A DNA stretch of 64,000 nt, taken from positions 1 through 64,000 of the forward strand of contig CAWUHX010000525.1 of NCBI GenBank assembly GCA_963922205.1, written 5' to 3'. Below are positions 12,485 to 27,498 of the stretch, in pieces. The stretch is from Romanomermis culicivorax. Taxonomy: Eukaryota > Nematoda > Enoplea > Mermithida > Mermithidae. A program made the translations under genes and the position numbers. Below the pieces are notes generated by a model. That model worked only from the letters and a program-made list of their open reading frames with translations, was not told the DNA's origin and made no database searches. Positions within the stretch are counted from its first letter, which is position 1. Every line of letters begins with the position of its first letter.

Positions 12485-14265
12485 CAGCGTTCTTTCCGTA
12501 CCAGATGGATTTTTTTGGGCTGGTATGGAAAACTTATACCAAGTTTTCCGTACTGTACAGATTTTTTGATGCACAGTGCAACATAAAGCCTGATGATTCT
12601 TTTGATTATGTTAAAGGATTTCCTGTCGGGAAAGTCATTTTCATGCATTTTAAAACAAAAAATCCTGAAAATTTTCTGATGCTTCGTGCCAGATTCAAAT
12701 GATTTATAATTTTGAATGTTAGTTCTGGTTCACGGTTTAAAAATGTCATCCTATCTCATGGATGATGTTCAATTTTGTATTGTTTCTTGACATAGTTGAA
12801 AAAAATGATGATTACGATCCATAGGTTTTTTTAGCATTTTACAAGCCATTGCTTGTTGGACTGACAAAATGGCTTGTAGAATTTTTGTCCAACAAGCCAA
12901 AATGGCTTGTCAGAATTTTTTGAGTCATGTGTTTGATCACATCAGATACAGAAAAGATGCATTTTGGTGCATTTTAGAAGGTCATAATCTCAAAATTCAA
13001 AATCAAAACTTAAATAAGCATTATTATTTATTTCCTAGCTCAGGCGCTGCTTCTAACATGTCTACCTTCACTTATCATTCAATCTTTAATAGTTTTAATC
13101 ATCTTAAACGTATTATCTCATGTTTTAATTGATAATCTTCAATATTCCATCTTGATATTTAATGAGGATTCACATTTTTTCCTTTTGAGAAAGATCAATA
13201 CGTCAAGTCTCTATGCTTTATGATACGATTATTTCTTTGTTAACGTAAAATCAATTCAAAAGCTTCGTGGAAGTAGTTTTCGGAAATTCTACTCTTCTTA
13301 CTCATATCTTTTCGGCCAAGTTTATGAGAGTGTGAGAATAAATTAATGGTTTTAAAATTTTTCAAACATAAAATTCTAGAAATTACGACTTTTGAACACA
13401 AAATTCGAATCTAATTCTTCAAATAAGTGTTCGGAAAATTGATTTTCCAACATCGCAGAATGTCAATACCCAAGAAATTTTCCGGCGTTTCAGGCAGGAA
13501 AGATTAATAGCTTTTTTGGGCTCTCACTTGACATCATAGAGGATTTAACCGCCGATTTCTCATCTAATTCAAAGTCATTATGTTCTTGGATAGTTTGCTC
13601 GAAAATTTGTTCCACAATGCTTGTAGATTCAACTTCGATCAAACTCAAAAATTTCAAAAGTTTCCTGAATTTTAATGAATTAATGGGTCTAAAATTTTAT
13701 TGAATAAATGTTGAATGACATCTCCTTTCTGATCGATGCTCAATATATACATTTCTTTAAAAAATAACCTAGCATTAGAATTTATTCACGTATACTGATA
13801 TTATAAAATTGGCTTGTAAAAATTTGGAATGGCTTGTAAAATTTTAGGTCAACAAGCCACTTGGCTTGTGACTCGTAGGTCAAAAAAAATCCTGTTACGA
13901 TCGATAACCTATGGAATAAGAATAAACTAAAAATGCATTTTCCAACATTTTACAAGCCTTGAAATGAAAATTTATCGGTAGTTTTGCTAAACTTTTAATT
14001 ATTTTCCTCCAAAACTCATGAAATCCAATTGCAAAAGTTTAGGATTGACGCAATTTGAATGAAGTTCCAAAAAATTGTTGTTTAATCGTTTTTCTGATAA
14101 AAGTGAAGTAAATTTATCAAATCTAGAGTGAGCAAGCATGTTCCTACTTTTACGACCAATGTATTTTTTGAACTATTATGAAGCAAGTGGAACATAATGA
14201 TTGTACGGAAATTTTTTCACTAGATTTCCGTACGGTACAGATCGACCGGTACAGAAAAAAACCTG
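12485..14265. mobile_element. Element M: hAT-like, 8-bp duplication TATGGGAG, hosts element L
   Basis: The ends read CAGCGTTCTTTCCGTACC (12485) and GGTACAGAAAAAAACCTG (ending 14265). Exact TATGGGAG copies flank them at 12477-12484 and 14266-14273. The subterminal word is TTTCCGTAC with GTAC palindromes, repeated on both sides. A GATGCTTCGTGCC block near 12675 resembles the CGGCGCTTCGCGC core of families J and K. No transposase was recognised. Confidence 0.85.
12820..13894. mobile_element. Element L: hAT-like, 8-bp duplication TTACGATC, nested in M
   Basis: Starts CATAGGTTTTTTTAGC and ends AAAAAAAATCCTG, with exact TTACGATC at 12812-12819 and 13895-13902. Subterminal ACAAGCC/GGCTTGT words recur at both ends (12841-12912 and 13809-13868). 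The interior (about 12950-13760) is homologous to family J (GCATTTTGGTGCATTTT, then the CATGTCTACCTTCACTTATC region), although J carries different subterminal words. Confidence 0.85.
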
Positions 14266-14544
14266 TATGGGAGTAAACTTGACCCTATAGCACAATACAA
14301 GTCTATCTACATTCTCACTTTGATATCTTTCATGTTGTGTAATAACATTTGCAGCTATTCAAGCAACAACCAACCCTGCCAAACAGAAACGATTAGGAGG
14401 CAGCCTGAAGAATCCACTAGTGGATCACCAATGGAATCGGATCAAATGTTTGATAATTTTCGCATTGGATAAGTCTAAAGTACTACTTTTATTGGTGGCC
14501 CGATGAAAAATGCAATAAACTTCACACTTGCTGTGAATCAAACA

Positions 14545-14701
14545 TAGACTACCCCATAGGGAGGGGTATGATGGGGTACTACTCCTGCCTGAAGTTCAAA
14601 AAATTGATCACTAGATGCTTAATTTTGAGACAAAATGAAGTGTTTTGCTGCAAATTTTAAACTTTACCCCTACTTGAAGAATCTGACCTTGAGGACCTTT
14701 G
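14545..14701. mobile_element. hAT MITE of the CAGAGGTCCCC family, duplication ATCAAACA
   Basis: 157 bp bounded by TAGACTACCCCATAG and CTTGAGGACCTTTG with exact ATCAAACA on both sides (14537-14544, 14702-14709). It is colinear with hAT element B at 22279-22458 (inverted): GGGGTATGA, ATTGATCACTAGATG, TAATTTTGAGACAAAATGA, TCTGACCTTGAGGACC. Confidence 0.85.
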
Positions 14702-14717
14702 ATCAAACATTCAGAGC

Positions 14718-14880
14718 AAGAATTTTCCGGGAGGGGTCTTCTGACTTTTCATTGAAGAGTGGACATGGATGGGAAAAAAACGAAAAAGATAGCTACACAA
14801 TTTTTTACAGGCCTGGGAGGTGTTCAGGGTGTGAATTAGGAGGGTTTGTCTTCTAAACCCCTATGTGCATGTATGTTGTG
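14718..14880. repeat. Dispersed element, related to 20262-20485
   Basis: GCAAGAATTTTCCGGGAGGG at the left and GAGGGTTTGTCTTC...CTATGTGCATG at the right match, inverted, the repeat inside intron 1 of the DHHC gene. Both copies end in TGCACA/GTGCATG-type termini. Confidence 0.55.
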
Positions 14881-15786
14881 AATTCATATAGCCTTGAATC
14901 AAAAATGTTCATATTTCAGTTCGGACAGTTGCCAGGAATTTTCTCTTGGCTCAAAAAGACTGGCGAAATACCGATCATCGAATTTGTTCGATGTGACTAT
15001 TGGGGATTAGGTATACACTGCTTCAATTTTACCTTATTTGAAGAAATATACATCTATTGGAAAGAACTAAATCGGAAATAACACATTTTTTTGATGAAAC
15101 ACTGATGTTGTAGATTGATGATTCAAACTTTCCAAACTTTCCATTCAAACATTTCCAGGGCGTAAAGGTTTTGGTGGTTCCAATACTGCTGGTAACATAC
15201 TTTCGATGACAAGAAGTGAAAATTTTCCGCCCTACATTCTACTCGGCGATTCTATTGTTGAAAACGTTCGATCTGACGATTGTGGCATTTTTTCCATGCC
15301 TGATGCAAAATTAGAAGAAATAGGATGTGTCGCCACTTTTATCGCAAATTTACCTTCTAAAGCTTTGATCCTATTTGGCGGAACTCATAACATCACAGAT
15401 GAAAATGGTCGTTACAACATGAAATATAGGCCTCCACAAGTATAACATTTGAACATGATGATTTAAAATTATTCTGTTCTCAGCAAGGAACAAAGAAGTT
15501 ATTTAAATTGAGTCCAGCTAATTAAATTCCTCATACTTGAAAATAAATCAGATTAGTTCTTTCAATGTGTTTCTATATTTATAGATGCTGGATCCGGTGA
15601 AGAAGATAATTATCGAAATTCACAATCATTCGCCTGGCTTAAAGATTATCATCAGTACAATCTTGCCACGACCAAAATCTTGCAGAAAAATCAATAGGTG
15701 CCCTACCATTTCATTATGGCAATTACCCAGATAAGAATATCGCAGAATGGAATAGATACTTAGTTATTTTCAGAAACTAATAACTA

Positions 15787-16340
15787 GAGATTTCCATTTT
15801 TCCATTTTTTTCATTTCCATTTTCCATTTCTTCCATTTCAATTTTTTCATTTCATTCCATTTTTTCATTTCCATTTTCTTATAGCTCCTATCTCTGAGTC
15901 AACCATTGAATATATAGGGTCCATTTTACTTTTTAAGCTCTTTCTATCTGGTACATGAAAGTCAATCAGCTGGCTTTTTTTGGTTTGAAAGTCACGAGCT
16001 AAATGGCTCCTAAGCACGGTTTTTTTCCACACAGTGCGGACTTCTTTTGGGCTGTGCGAAAATTTTTTTGGGCATTTCTACTGCTGGCATTGATGAAAAG
16101 GTGCATTTTGGTGCAATTTAGGTGGTCAAAATATCAAATTTTTCCGGCCCTCCTTCTTCGGGCTCTGCTAGAGTGAGTAAAATTCATCACTTTGTAGTGT
16201 GAATTGGAATTAGCCTTTAGAATAAGAATAGAAATAGAATAGCCTTTTAAGACTGAAAAATCAAACACATTTCAGCCTTTCCTCATCTCAGTGAAGATTG
16301 AAAATATATAAACTTATCAGATTAAAAAATGTTGGATTAG
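15787..16340. repeat. (TTCCAT)n low-complexity tract plus family N fragment
   Basis: 15787-15890 is a TTTTCCAT-type simple repeat. 16018-16160 has the general J/K plan: CACGGTTTTTTTCCACACAG, a GTGCGG/CTGTGCG word, GCATTTTGGTGCAATTT, then TTTTTCCGGCCCTCC followed by TTCGGGCTCTG. A matching far end was not found. From 16161 to 16340 nothing is recognised. Confidence 0.5.
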
Positions 16341-16659
16341 AGTTCTTTCTTGCTCATAGATTAACAGTATATATTCACAGCTAACATTAATAGGAAAATT
16401 ACCACATATAACGAAAAGCTCGTCCAATAATTCGCAGAAGTAGATAACGTTGCCATATGGTCTGTGCATACAAATTTCTTTTCATCCGACGGATCATTCG
16501 GAACTGATTTCTTCGATCGTAATTGTGAAACTCGATTGTCGATAAAAGGTTCAGCCCTGCTTTCTAATACAATCAAGAAATGCATTGAATTGTAATGTGT
16601 GAACATTGGCCAATAAAGTGATTGTTTACACAAAAAAAATCTGTACAAACATTACTGAA

Positions 16660-16745
16660 CAATGGGGAGAATATATTACCATATTACCATTTACCATATA
16701 TTACCATTTACCATATATTACCATTTACCATATATTACCTTAAGC
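16660..16745. repeat. 17-bp minisatellite
   Basis: About four units of ATATTACCATTTACCAT in tandem. Flanking 16341-16659 and 16746-17104 show no recognisable gene. Confidence 0.8.
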
Positions 16746-17104
16746 CGTATATCCACAATAAATTAATTAATACGTAGAAATAGAAATAGAAGGAAGCCAT
16801 TTGGCACAGATATGTCCAGCATAAGATCCAACGTGATAATTCTACAAAAATTAAATTCACTGCAGGACCCTATGCATGAAACATCTGGCGCGAAGGCACG
16901 AGATCAAAATTTATCAGACGAATTCCTAAAAAAATAACTTAATGTTGAAAAAATTCTGCATCAGTGCATAAAAAACATACATGTACCAGAACCCCAAGGT
17001 ATGAGAGGGGAATTTTTTGGAACCAGGGAGGGGGGTTACTGACAGCGTTTTTGACTTTTTTTGTTCAAAAATAAACGTTTTTCCGACCAGAAGGTCCGAG
17101 TAAC

Positions 17105-17338
17105 CATACCTGAAATTGGGGGGGACCCCACCCCCAACTTGGTCAACCCTATACCTAACACCCCCCCCCAAACTCTGAAAAATTGGAAAAAATTCGGGAA
17201 AAAGTGACTTTTTTTGCCAAAATTTTCGAAATTTTTTCGACTTTTTGGGGGTTTTCAACCACCGCCCCCAAAATTTTGGAAACGTTGTACCCTTTCCCCC
17301 CCAACTGGTCAGACCTCCTACAGGTATGACTACTATAT
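17105..17338. mobile_element. CATACCTG-family G-rich MITE
   Basis: Bounded by CATACCTGAAATTGGGGG and CTCCTACAGGTATG, containing the CCAACTGGTCAGACCTCC block shared with copies at 27499-28613, 30264-30445 and 31150-31404. Flanking 8-mers do not match, so this copy may be rearranged. Nothing is recognised from 17339 to 18005. Confidence 0.65.
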
Positions 17339-18923
17339 GCACTCCCCCCTCAATTACATGTATTATCAAAACAAAATATGCAAGAAGTCTAAAAAGTCTG
17401 CACAGTGCAGGAAAAACGCTAACATTCAATAAAATTTTTTAGTCGAAATTATAAGCAAAATAAATTAATCTGACTCACCTACATGGAAATTGGCAAATCA
17501 TTTTTTCGTCGAATCCGTTTAGTCGGCAGAGCTCTGTTAGTAGTAACAGCACACGCCATGTGAAGGCCAGAGTTGCCTCAACTGAACAGAGGCTATATCT
17601 TGCGGATGATCAGTCTTTGTGTGCCCTGGTCAACTGCCGGCTAACCACCGACAGCATCATCCCAGACGAAAAAACATAACGTGTCAAAAAATGTCTAATG
17701 AACAATATAACATATGAAAACACAAACTATGACGTGTAATAGTTCAACTTATCAAGAAATTCATTTTTACTCACACTGATGGAAGCCCCGACTAGAATTG
17801 GGCAAATGCTGCATCCACCAATGTAGTTACAAGTACAGCACAAAAAATTTACTAACTGTATTACTGTTACACGCCATAATAAAAGGAGCTTCCATATCTT
17901 TAGATTTACTTCTTGATTGCCTATTAATCATCGATAAGATGATAAATAGTAATCGATATCCGAGCATCCCAAGGAATCCTGCTCAAATTTTTGTGAATAA
18001 GATCGTCATAATAAAAAAAATTCGTTTTTATACTTAAAGGATGCTTTGAAATGATTTGTGTAGTGATACACTGAACCAATATGTTCATATTTTGAACCGA
18101 AGAAAGTTAAAATGGTAGGCATATTTTGATCAATTTGTCTGATATCACCAACAGGAAAGAACAAAAACGGAGGAGCGCTGCCAACGATTTCCCATTGACG
18201 CAAACCATCACACTGATTTTCGAGATCAACAAAATCGAGATTACTTTTTTGTAAAGATGGGGAAAAATGACAACAATTCAGTTCGGAAGGATCACACCAT
18301 TCATCGACAGCATCTTGAAGAGAAAAAATAATATCCCGATCAAGCAATCGATTAAAGCATACACCGAACTCAATATGCTCAAAATTTTTGATGGAACAGT
18401 TCGAATTACTGCAAACACTCTTTAAACAAGTCTGACAAGAATCCTTGAAAAAGAAATAAAACTTTTCGCCTAATCCACCATAGAAATCGAAAACATTTTG
18501 AGAACACGGTATTTTCGTGAAAGTTGCCCACAATAATTTGGCCTCTGCAAAGCTTGATTTCCTCAAAAGTGACAATACTTTACTCAAGCAGCTAATAGCC
18601 GGCGATTCATGTACAGCAAATTTTTTTTCAAGATCACCACTTTTTTCCAAATTTTTAGCATGAAAACACATAAAGCAAGAATCAATGGTGCAAGTGTCTA
18701 CCAACCCAAGTCTCATTCTGTTCGACTCAACAAAGCCACCAGCAGGAATAGTGGGAATATTTGGAAATGGTTGGTTTAAATTTTTCTTTTTTGTACAAGT
18801 TTCGAAAATACTGTTATTTTTGGAGTCATTATCATGTTCCAAACACATTCTTTTAGGCGATGGAGGTTTTAAATTGCTTCTGCATGAGTAACAGATCCAT
18901 TTGATACTGTCGTCACACCAAAC

Positions 18924-19949
18924 CAGAGGTCCCCAAGGTCGAAAATTTAGGTAGGGGTAAAGTCGTAAATTTTAAGGGTAGTACTTGAAATATGCCGTGA
19001 CCTTTTTTTTTTTGCTCCCCACTTTTTGCCAAGGAGGGGGAAGTTGTAGTACTCTAACCACATAGAACTTACATAAATGAATAATTCCCCTACTTTATGC
19101 GTTTTACAGTCAAAAAACATTTACTAGTTCAACTCCATTTTCCAGCTCCCAATCATGCAACTTTAATGCACTAATTATACGTACAGAATAGTCACACTTT
19201 GAAGACTGTTGTGCCAACTGATTCCTGCAGATTTCAAGAATCGGGCACAACATACGTTTGGAAACATTGTTTCAACCAGCATCTTCAGCAGTATGGGCTT
19301 ATCCCATCGCTGATTAGGCTTGGAACAGTGCTTCCAATTGAAAGTTCTGATGCTGAATGTGACTTCAGTATTATTAATCCCATTAGACTATGAACTACGA
19401 GTTTGAAACCAAGTCCCACTCCTGATCCACGTCAACAGACCTCACATGTCTCAACTCATAGCAGGAAAGTATGCCACAGCTTGGGTAACCATACGCGCAC
19501 AGAAGACCCAACGCAGAAGCGAGGAAAAGGTAAGAAGAGCATGAAGAGGCAGAATTTTAAGAACATAATGTTTTTCTTCCCAAGGGGCGATTTTTTTATT
19601 AATCACATATACATAAGTCATTATTTCATCTCCTAATTATATTTATAATGATTTCCTACAAGTAGTATATATTAATGTGCTGATATCCTTTCCTAAAAAT
19701 CGCTATATGGCACAGAAGTTGCATACTTTCTCATTATCATTTGCTCAGTAAATGTGTCAAAAAGAGCAGTGAGTAATTCCTCAGAATCACACATTCTGCA
19801 ATTTTTCTCGATTTAGTATAACCTACTGGGGAGAGGATGAAGTCTACCAAAATTTTTTGGTATAGTGAGCTGTTTTTGTGGGGGTAGTAAATGAATTTTC
19901 AAATCTAAGACGGGGGTAATACCCCCCCATACCCCCATGGGGTGCTCTG
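18924..19949 (+). mobile_element. hAT element A, internally deleted, keeps transposase C-terminus
   Basis: 1026 bp with ends CAGAGGTCCCC and GGGGTGCTCTG, the usual hAT-like termini. It keeps a decayed frame (19199-19393) with LPIESSDAECDFSIINPIRL, like the C-terminal dimerisation region of hAT transposases, followed by a second open stretch (19403-19636). It closely matches elements E (28376-29540) and C (34795-38100). It forms the left arm of the composite. Confidence 0.8.
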
Positions 19950-20261
19950 TCTTCAATGGATGTTTATCAGGGATGAAGGAAAATGCGGGATATTTTTCCA
20001 TTTGAATTAACCTGCTAACAATTTCGATCGAAATTTAAGAGTGATTGTCATGATTTATCGCATCGACCCTTGCGGTATCGTTTGCGTTTTATTAGCTTAC
20101 GCAGCTGTAATCTATGCGGACTACGTTGTTATCGTATGGCTCGTATCACCCGTTTACGGCGGCACGTGAGTAGTTTTGAATTAATTTGTTAAACATTTCT
20201 TATTTATTTCAGTTTCGCCTGTATTTTCTCTGATTCCGTCTGTGTTGTGCAAGAGCCTGTA

Positions 20262-20485
20262 AGGCATAAATGCACATAGGAGTAGGGGGTAAACCCTCCT
20301 ACCTGAAACCCTGGACACCCCCTGGCTCGAAAAAAATCGTCAAGCTTTTTCCAAAACTTTTTCCAAAAAGCTTTTTTGATGATTTTTATGCATATTTTGT
20401 ATGAAAGATATGCTTGCGGAACTTTTTTTTGTTTTTTCGCTCACCCACACCCCACCCCTGGAAAATTCTTGCCGTGCATGTCTGC
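20262..20485 (-). repeat. Dispersed element in DHHC intron 1
   Basis: Lies in intron 1 (20166-20650) and matches 14718-14880 inverted: CCCTCCTACCTGAAACCCTG and GGAAAATTCTTGCCGTGCAT. It explains why this intron is long compared with neighbouring introns. Confidence 0.55.
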
Positions 20486-22278
20486 TGCAAAGGCCTCCAA
20501 AAATTTACAGAGAATCGATCGGAACTATTAGTCGATCATTTTGCTAGAATTTTATTGAAGTTTTTATTTTAAAATAATTATTTGATTCAAACGTGCAGCT
20601 TTCTCCGCCATTAGTTGTCAAATAAAGCTAAGTTCATTACGTTTCTTTAGCTTTTGGTCATCACTACATATATTCGGCTTTAATGTTATAATTCTATTAT
20701 TGATTTTATCGCATATTCGAACAATGTTTTCCGATCCGGGCGTCGTACCATTGTCTCAAACTCGGGTCGATTTTTCCGATTTAAGAACATTGAACACGAG
20801 GAACAAAAAAGGATATTTAGTGAAAAACAGTCTATATTCTAATGACCATGATAGCGATTATGTTAATTTTCAATCGATGACGGTTCAGAATTCATCAGAT
20901 AGCGATTCCGAAACGTTGTTAAAAAATAAATACGTTGTAAGTGATCTATGATGATGTTTTTATGGCGCCTCAATGCAAAGTCAAAGTCTCGTGTGACAAA
21001 AAAAACATGCTAATTCATAAAATATGAAAGCTTAGAGTTCGAATGCACTGTTGTGCAATACCGGATTACTGTAGAACCAAACTGGCATCATTTTCGAACT
21101 GTCCGGTATCGATTTACCTCAAACATTACGCTTCACAAAATATAAACACCTGTGCACGTACAACACTAATACGCTTGTATGTGATAATTTACTTGATTTG
21201 TCCATTCAACCAACATATTGATAGAACAAAGAATTCAAAAATATATATAATTTGTATATATCAAAAAAGTCGCCTGACAATGATGTAGAGTAATTAAAAT
21301 CTATAATAATTTTGGGATGATTGTCATTTTTCCGATTTTTTAAATATCCACATTCAGGGAGAAGATTGGACGGTTTGCGGCCGTTGTGAAGCCTATCGAC
21401 CGCCTCGGGCTCATCATTGTCGTATATGTAAACGCTGCGTTAGAAAAATGGATCATCATTGCCCTTGGGTGAACAATTGCGTTGGTGAATTCAATCAGAA
21501 ATTCTTCCTTCAATTTTTACTTTACGTTGGTATGTATTTTGGAAGAGGAATATTAAAATGTTAGAGTAGTCATGTATTGTTTTATTTTTTCAGGTCTGGC
21601 GTCGGTCTACTGTATTATATTAGTAATTTTCGCGTGGCTGACGGAATGTAGCGAATGCAAAAATGAGAAGATTAGACAGACGAGAGTGTAAGTTTTGAAC
21701 AAATATTGCATGTCTTATTTGGCTGACCAACACTTGTTGTGGACGACACATTATAAAAGGCTCGAGATCTTTTGATCTACGTCTTGTACTCTTGTCTATG
21801 ATATTTTCTAATCTCTATTTATGACATTATTTCGTCTTAACCTCTAACATTTTTTGCGTCAGATAAAGACTTCGGTGCAAATAGTCATGAAAGTTTCAGG
21901 CATAGATTTAATAGCCTTGGAATCCTGGAAATTCTCATATATATTTATGCGTCTTTTCGAGTTTACTGTCCTACCTGCAAAGGCAGTTATGGTAATCGCG
22001 TTCTTGACGTATTTCTTACTTCAGGATGCATTCTATATGCATTACAGTTGAATGTTCGCTATTCTGCCTATTCGTCCTAGCCGTCTGTTGTGATCAGGTA
22101 ACGATTTTTTTGCTCTCATAAAAAAGGAAGTTTTCGATATGTTCGAGTGTACTACCGTTTAGATGCAAGCTATCGTCACTGATGAAACTGCAGTCGAACA
22201 AGTTCAAAGAAGAGGAGCTTACAGATCTTATAAGTCGAAATACACTCTACTTAGAGAAGTCTTTGGAACAGGTAGTCA

Positions 22279-24671
<2,393 letters not shown>

Positions 24672-25871
24672 TCAAGGGCAAGAAAAAGATACAAAACATA
24701 ACCAGAATCGTTAAGACTATATGTGCCATCAATTTCGATCAATTCAGGAAACGTTTCATAACTTTTGTGCATAGCACTGCTTTGATAAAATATCAATTCG
24801 ATAGTCTGCGTTTCAGGGTCACTAACGAATTTAAGATACGATCCTGGATCAGCAGTATTTTGACCATTAAGAAATTCGACAGTTTTTTCTACTTCTGATT
24901 TCTGATCATTTTTATTATAACGTCGCTTAGCATTTGTGATATCTCGTGCAGTTACATTTATACCATATTTATTTCCAATGTGGTCGCGGAGCAACCGCGT
25001 TTTGGCCTGCAAGTCTGATGCAGTCAAAATTTTAGTTAAAACCTCTTCCGGAATTTTTCGCTGTCTTGGATAAAAGGAATACAAAATATCAGAAATTTCG
25101 TGATTATGCTTGAAATTTGCTTCTTTGATTTCGAGAACTTTTCTTTTTTTGTCAAACTTCAATCGAAAACTACTTTTGCAACACATACCGAAAACTTTTT
25201 CATGAGTTTGTAAGCCTTTTCCGCCCTTGCTTTGTTGACGGATTCCGTTTTTACACACAAAGGAGATTCGATCGTAGAGGAAAACGTTCTCAGCCAAAGG
25301 GAATTTGTGACAGTCATCGATTGAAAAACACTGCTTTGTCGCGTCACACATTTTTTTGAAAATTGTATCAAAAGCCTCAAACGATTCAAATATACTGCCT
25401 ACTTTAATGAATTCTGAAGTGATGCCGCTTAGATCTAACTCGGAGGAGGAACACTCGGATTGTTCGCTCATCTTAAAAGAGATTGAAGATTTCAAATGGG
25501 GAAGACAAAGCAAAAAAGGAAGCTCCTTCTGACGAAATACAATAAACGATACAAGAACCGCGATAACAAAAACGCGAAAGATTAATTCAATAACACACGC
25601 GAGAAAAACAACCAGAAAAAAACAAAATTGAGGTTTGCCCACCACACTTTCGGAATTGGTCGGAAAATTATTTAACTTCACGACAATATTTACCTGATGA
25701 CTATATTTGATTTCATATATGAGAATCGATCACGATTTTCGATGTGCGAACAGGAACAAAATGCGAAGAAACATTATGAGCGAGCTGATCGTTGATCATT
25801 CATATCCAAAAGTACGTTCGCTCAAAAACTGTAACTCGATATATACATCTTTACTGTAATCAATCATTTTA

Positions 25872-27453
25872 GCGGCTGTCTATCCGAAAAGGTATGTTTC
25901 GGCTCAGCAGCCGCGCGGATGTTTATCCAAAAAGGTATGTTTTGGATCAGCAGCCGCGCGGCTGTTTATCCAAAAAGGTGTGTTTTGGATCAGCAGCCGC
26001 CAGGGTTGGCAAGGCTTTGGTTTTTTGGTTTTTTAAAAAAACCAAAAAATTGGAAAATCTCTGGTTTTTTTGGTTTTTTTTCCAAAATCATTGGGAAACT
26101 GTTTTTTCACATTATTCGATCTTCTAGGCATGTTTTGGTGTCTATCTAAATCAACAAAACAATTAATTTAGTTGAATTGACTTCACTACAAAGTAGAAAA
26201 AAGTCGTATTTTTATGCTACATTTTGTACTCAAAAGATGTAATATAAATTAATCGATATCCTTTGCATCCATCTTGCAAGCACACATTTAGTACATGAGT
26301 CAATTTTTCTATAATTTGCTCACAAAAAAGTAGATGCTAAATCTTTCGTGGAGTGTACTTCGACCATACGGGGTGACATCCATTGATCCATATCATCATC
26401 AAAATGTTATAGAATTTGATTGAGTTTAATATCCTAAATCAAATCAATTGTTACAGTAACCTTTTTAATTTTCTTAGCTCGAAATTTCAAAATATAAATG
26501 AGACAACAATAATAAAGTTTTATACAGATCAGTTAAGCATACTGTAGGTTGACAAAGAGAAGAGCTTTTGAGTGGCTCATTTTAATGTGACTTGATGTCG
26601 CTGCTAAGTAGAAAAAGTCTTACAAAAATATGTATCTATCATGCAAACGAGAATAATAATAAGACCCATTTGCTGTAGTTATAGCTCGCAGACAGGTTTG
26701 AAAAGCAAAAATTTGGAAACATCTGAAATGTCTATGTGTGACCTTCAACTGCAGTTTGTAATATTAATAACATATGTAATAATCTATCAATTCAAAACCA
26801 TCTTATCGAAAACGGTATATACTTAAAAATTGTGTCATTTCAACTTTTCTGTGCATATGTATATATGTGATGCATATGCATTGATACAATTCTGTTAGTT
26901 GATTTCTTTTGAGTTTTGATTACGTACATTGTGTATTGTATATTTCTCTTTATTTGTAATTTTTCTTCTTTTTCTTGAATTTACCCCTTACATATCGCAT
27001 GCTCTGTTCCATTTTTACTTTTCTTATGTTCTTCACTCATGGTTCCTCTCTTATGTGCCCACTATTACTGTATTTCTATTGCTATAATAGGGATTTCCTA
27101 TAGCATAAAATAATGACACTTCCGATAAGATTAATACTTCTAGCTGCCATTTTAAGGCTTCCTAACTAGTCTTAGATGATACAGGGAGCTTCTAGCAGTT
27201 TTTTTCATAGTTATTTTGATGTATTAAACATTCTAAAGAATTAAACCAGAAAAAAACCACTAAAAAACCATAGAAAAACCAAAAAAACCATTAAAAAACC
27301 AGAAAGTCAAAATTTCAAAAGTTTGGTTTTTGCCAACCCTGGCAGCCGCGCGGCTGTTTATCCAAAAGGGTATGTTTTGGATCAGCAGCCGCGCGGCTGT
27401 TTATCCAAAAGGGTATGTTTTGGATCAGCAGCCGCGCGGCTGTTTAGCCACTG
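25872..27453. repeat. 43-bp hairpin-unit tandem array (palindrome CAGCCGCGCGGCTG), split by a hAT element
   Basis: Units of 43 bp: GCGGCTGTTTATCC, AAAAGGTATG, TTTTGGATCAGCAGCCGC. ATCCAAAA pairs with TTTTGGAT and GCGGCTG with CAGCCGC, so each unit can fold on itself and adjacent units form a second palindrome. About three units precede and three follow the insertion 26001-27341. The right end is TTTAGCCACTG, shared with the unrelated-looking array at 45277-45423. Confidence 0.85.
26001..27341. mobile_element. Non-autonomous hAT, ends CAGGGTTGGCAA, duplication GCAGCCGC
   Basis: 1341 bp with ends CAGGGTTGGCAA and TTGCCAACCCTG and exact GCAGCCGC on both sides (25993-26000, 27342-27349). The subterminal regions are rich in AAAAAACCAAAAAA and its complement. 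No transposase frame was recognised in the interior. The element at 43232-44414 has the same ends. Confidence 0.9.
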
Positions 27454-27498
27454 CCGCAGTATCCGGCTAATAGATACTAAATAAACCTGTAATTAGGG

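Larger units (their letters stand above)
11494..15731 (+). pseudogene. NADAR domain followed by SGNH-hydrolase-like domain, broken gene (origin unclear)
   Basis: The first piece (11494-11742) resembles the N-terminal half of NADAR (YbiA/DUF1768) domains, which hydrolyse N-glycosidic or ADP-ribose bonds: YCGKSSVLSHFFQFSL then YCSVGHAYQLFKAFF. The NADAR C-terminal signature KKTGEIPIIEFVRCDYWGLG lies 3.2 kb on (about 14956-15015). Next, an exon 15159-15439 (acceptor TTTCCAG, donor GTATAA) carries YILLGDSIV (block I GDS) and LFGGTHNI (block III-like). Exon 15585-15731 carries IISTILPRPKS before a stop. The NADAR halves are separated by element M with L inside it and by a hAT MITE. A stop follows the first piece. 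Whether NADAR and SGNH were one gene or two, and whether host or transposon, cannot be decided here. Confidence 0.6.

Noticed and set aside
17510..17670. Possible tRNA or structured RNA in a locally GC-richer stretch
   Set aside because: No cloverleaf, no A- or B-box pair could be made out.
20218..20261. Possible extra DHHC exon after the acceptor TTTCAG at about 20213
   Set aside because: Its translation does not fit between TM1 and TM2, whereas the acceptor ending at 20650 continues the family sequence in phase.
21854..22051. Open frame between DHHC exons 4 and 5
   Set aside because: Joining 21687 directly to 22025 keeps phase and the TM4 sequence; the frame is intronic.
25472..25681. Hydrophobic N-terminal extension of the MULE frame
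   Set aside because: The domain pattern starts after MSEQSECS at 25471; the extension looks like untranslated AT-rich DNA.
25872..27453. CRISPR-like spaced repeats
   Set aside because: Units are contiguous tandem hairpins with no variable spacers, in a eukaryotic setting.
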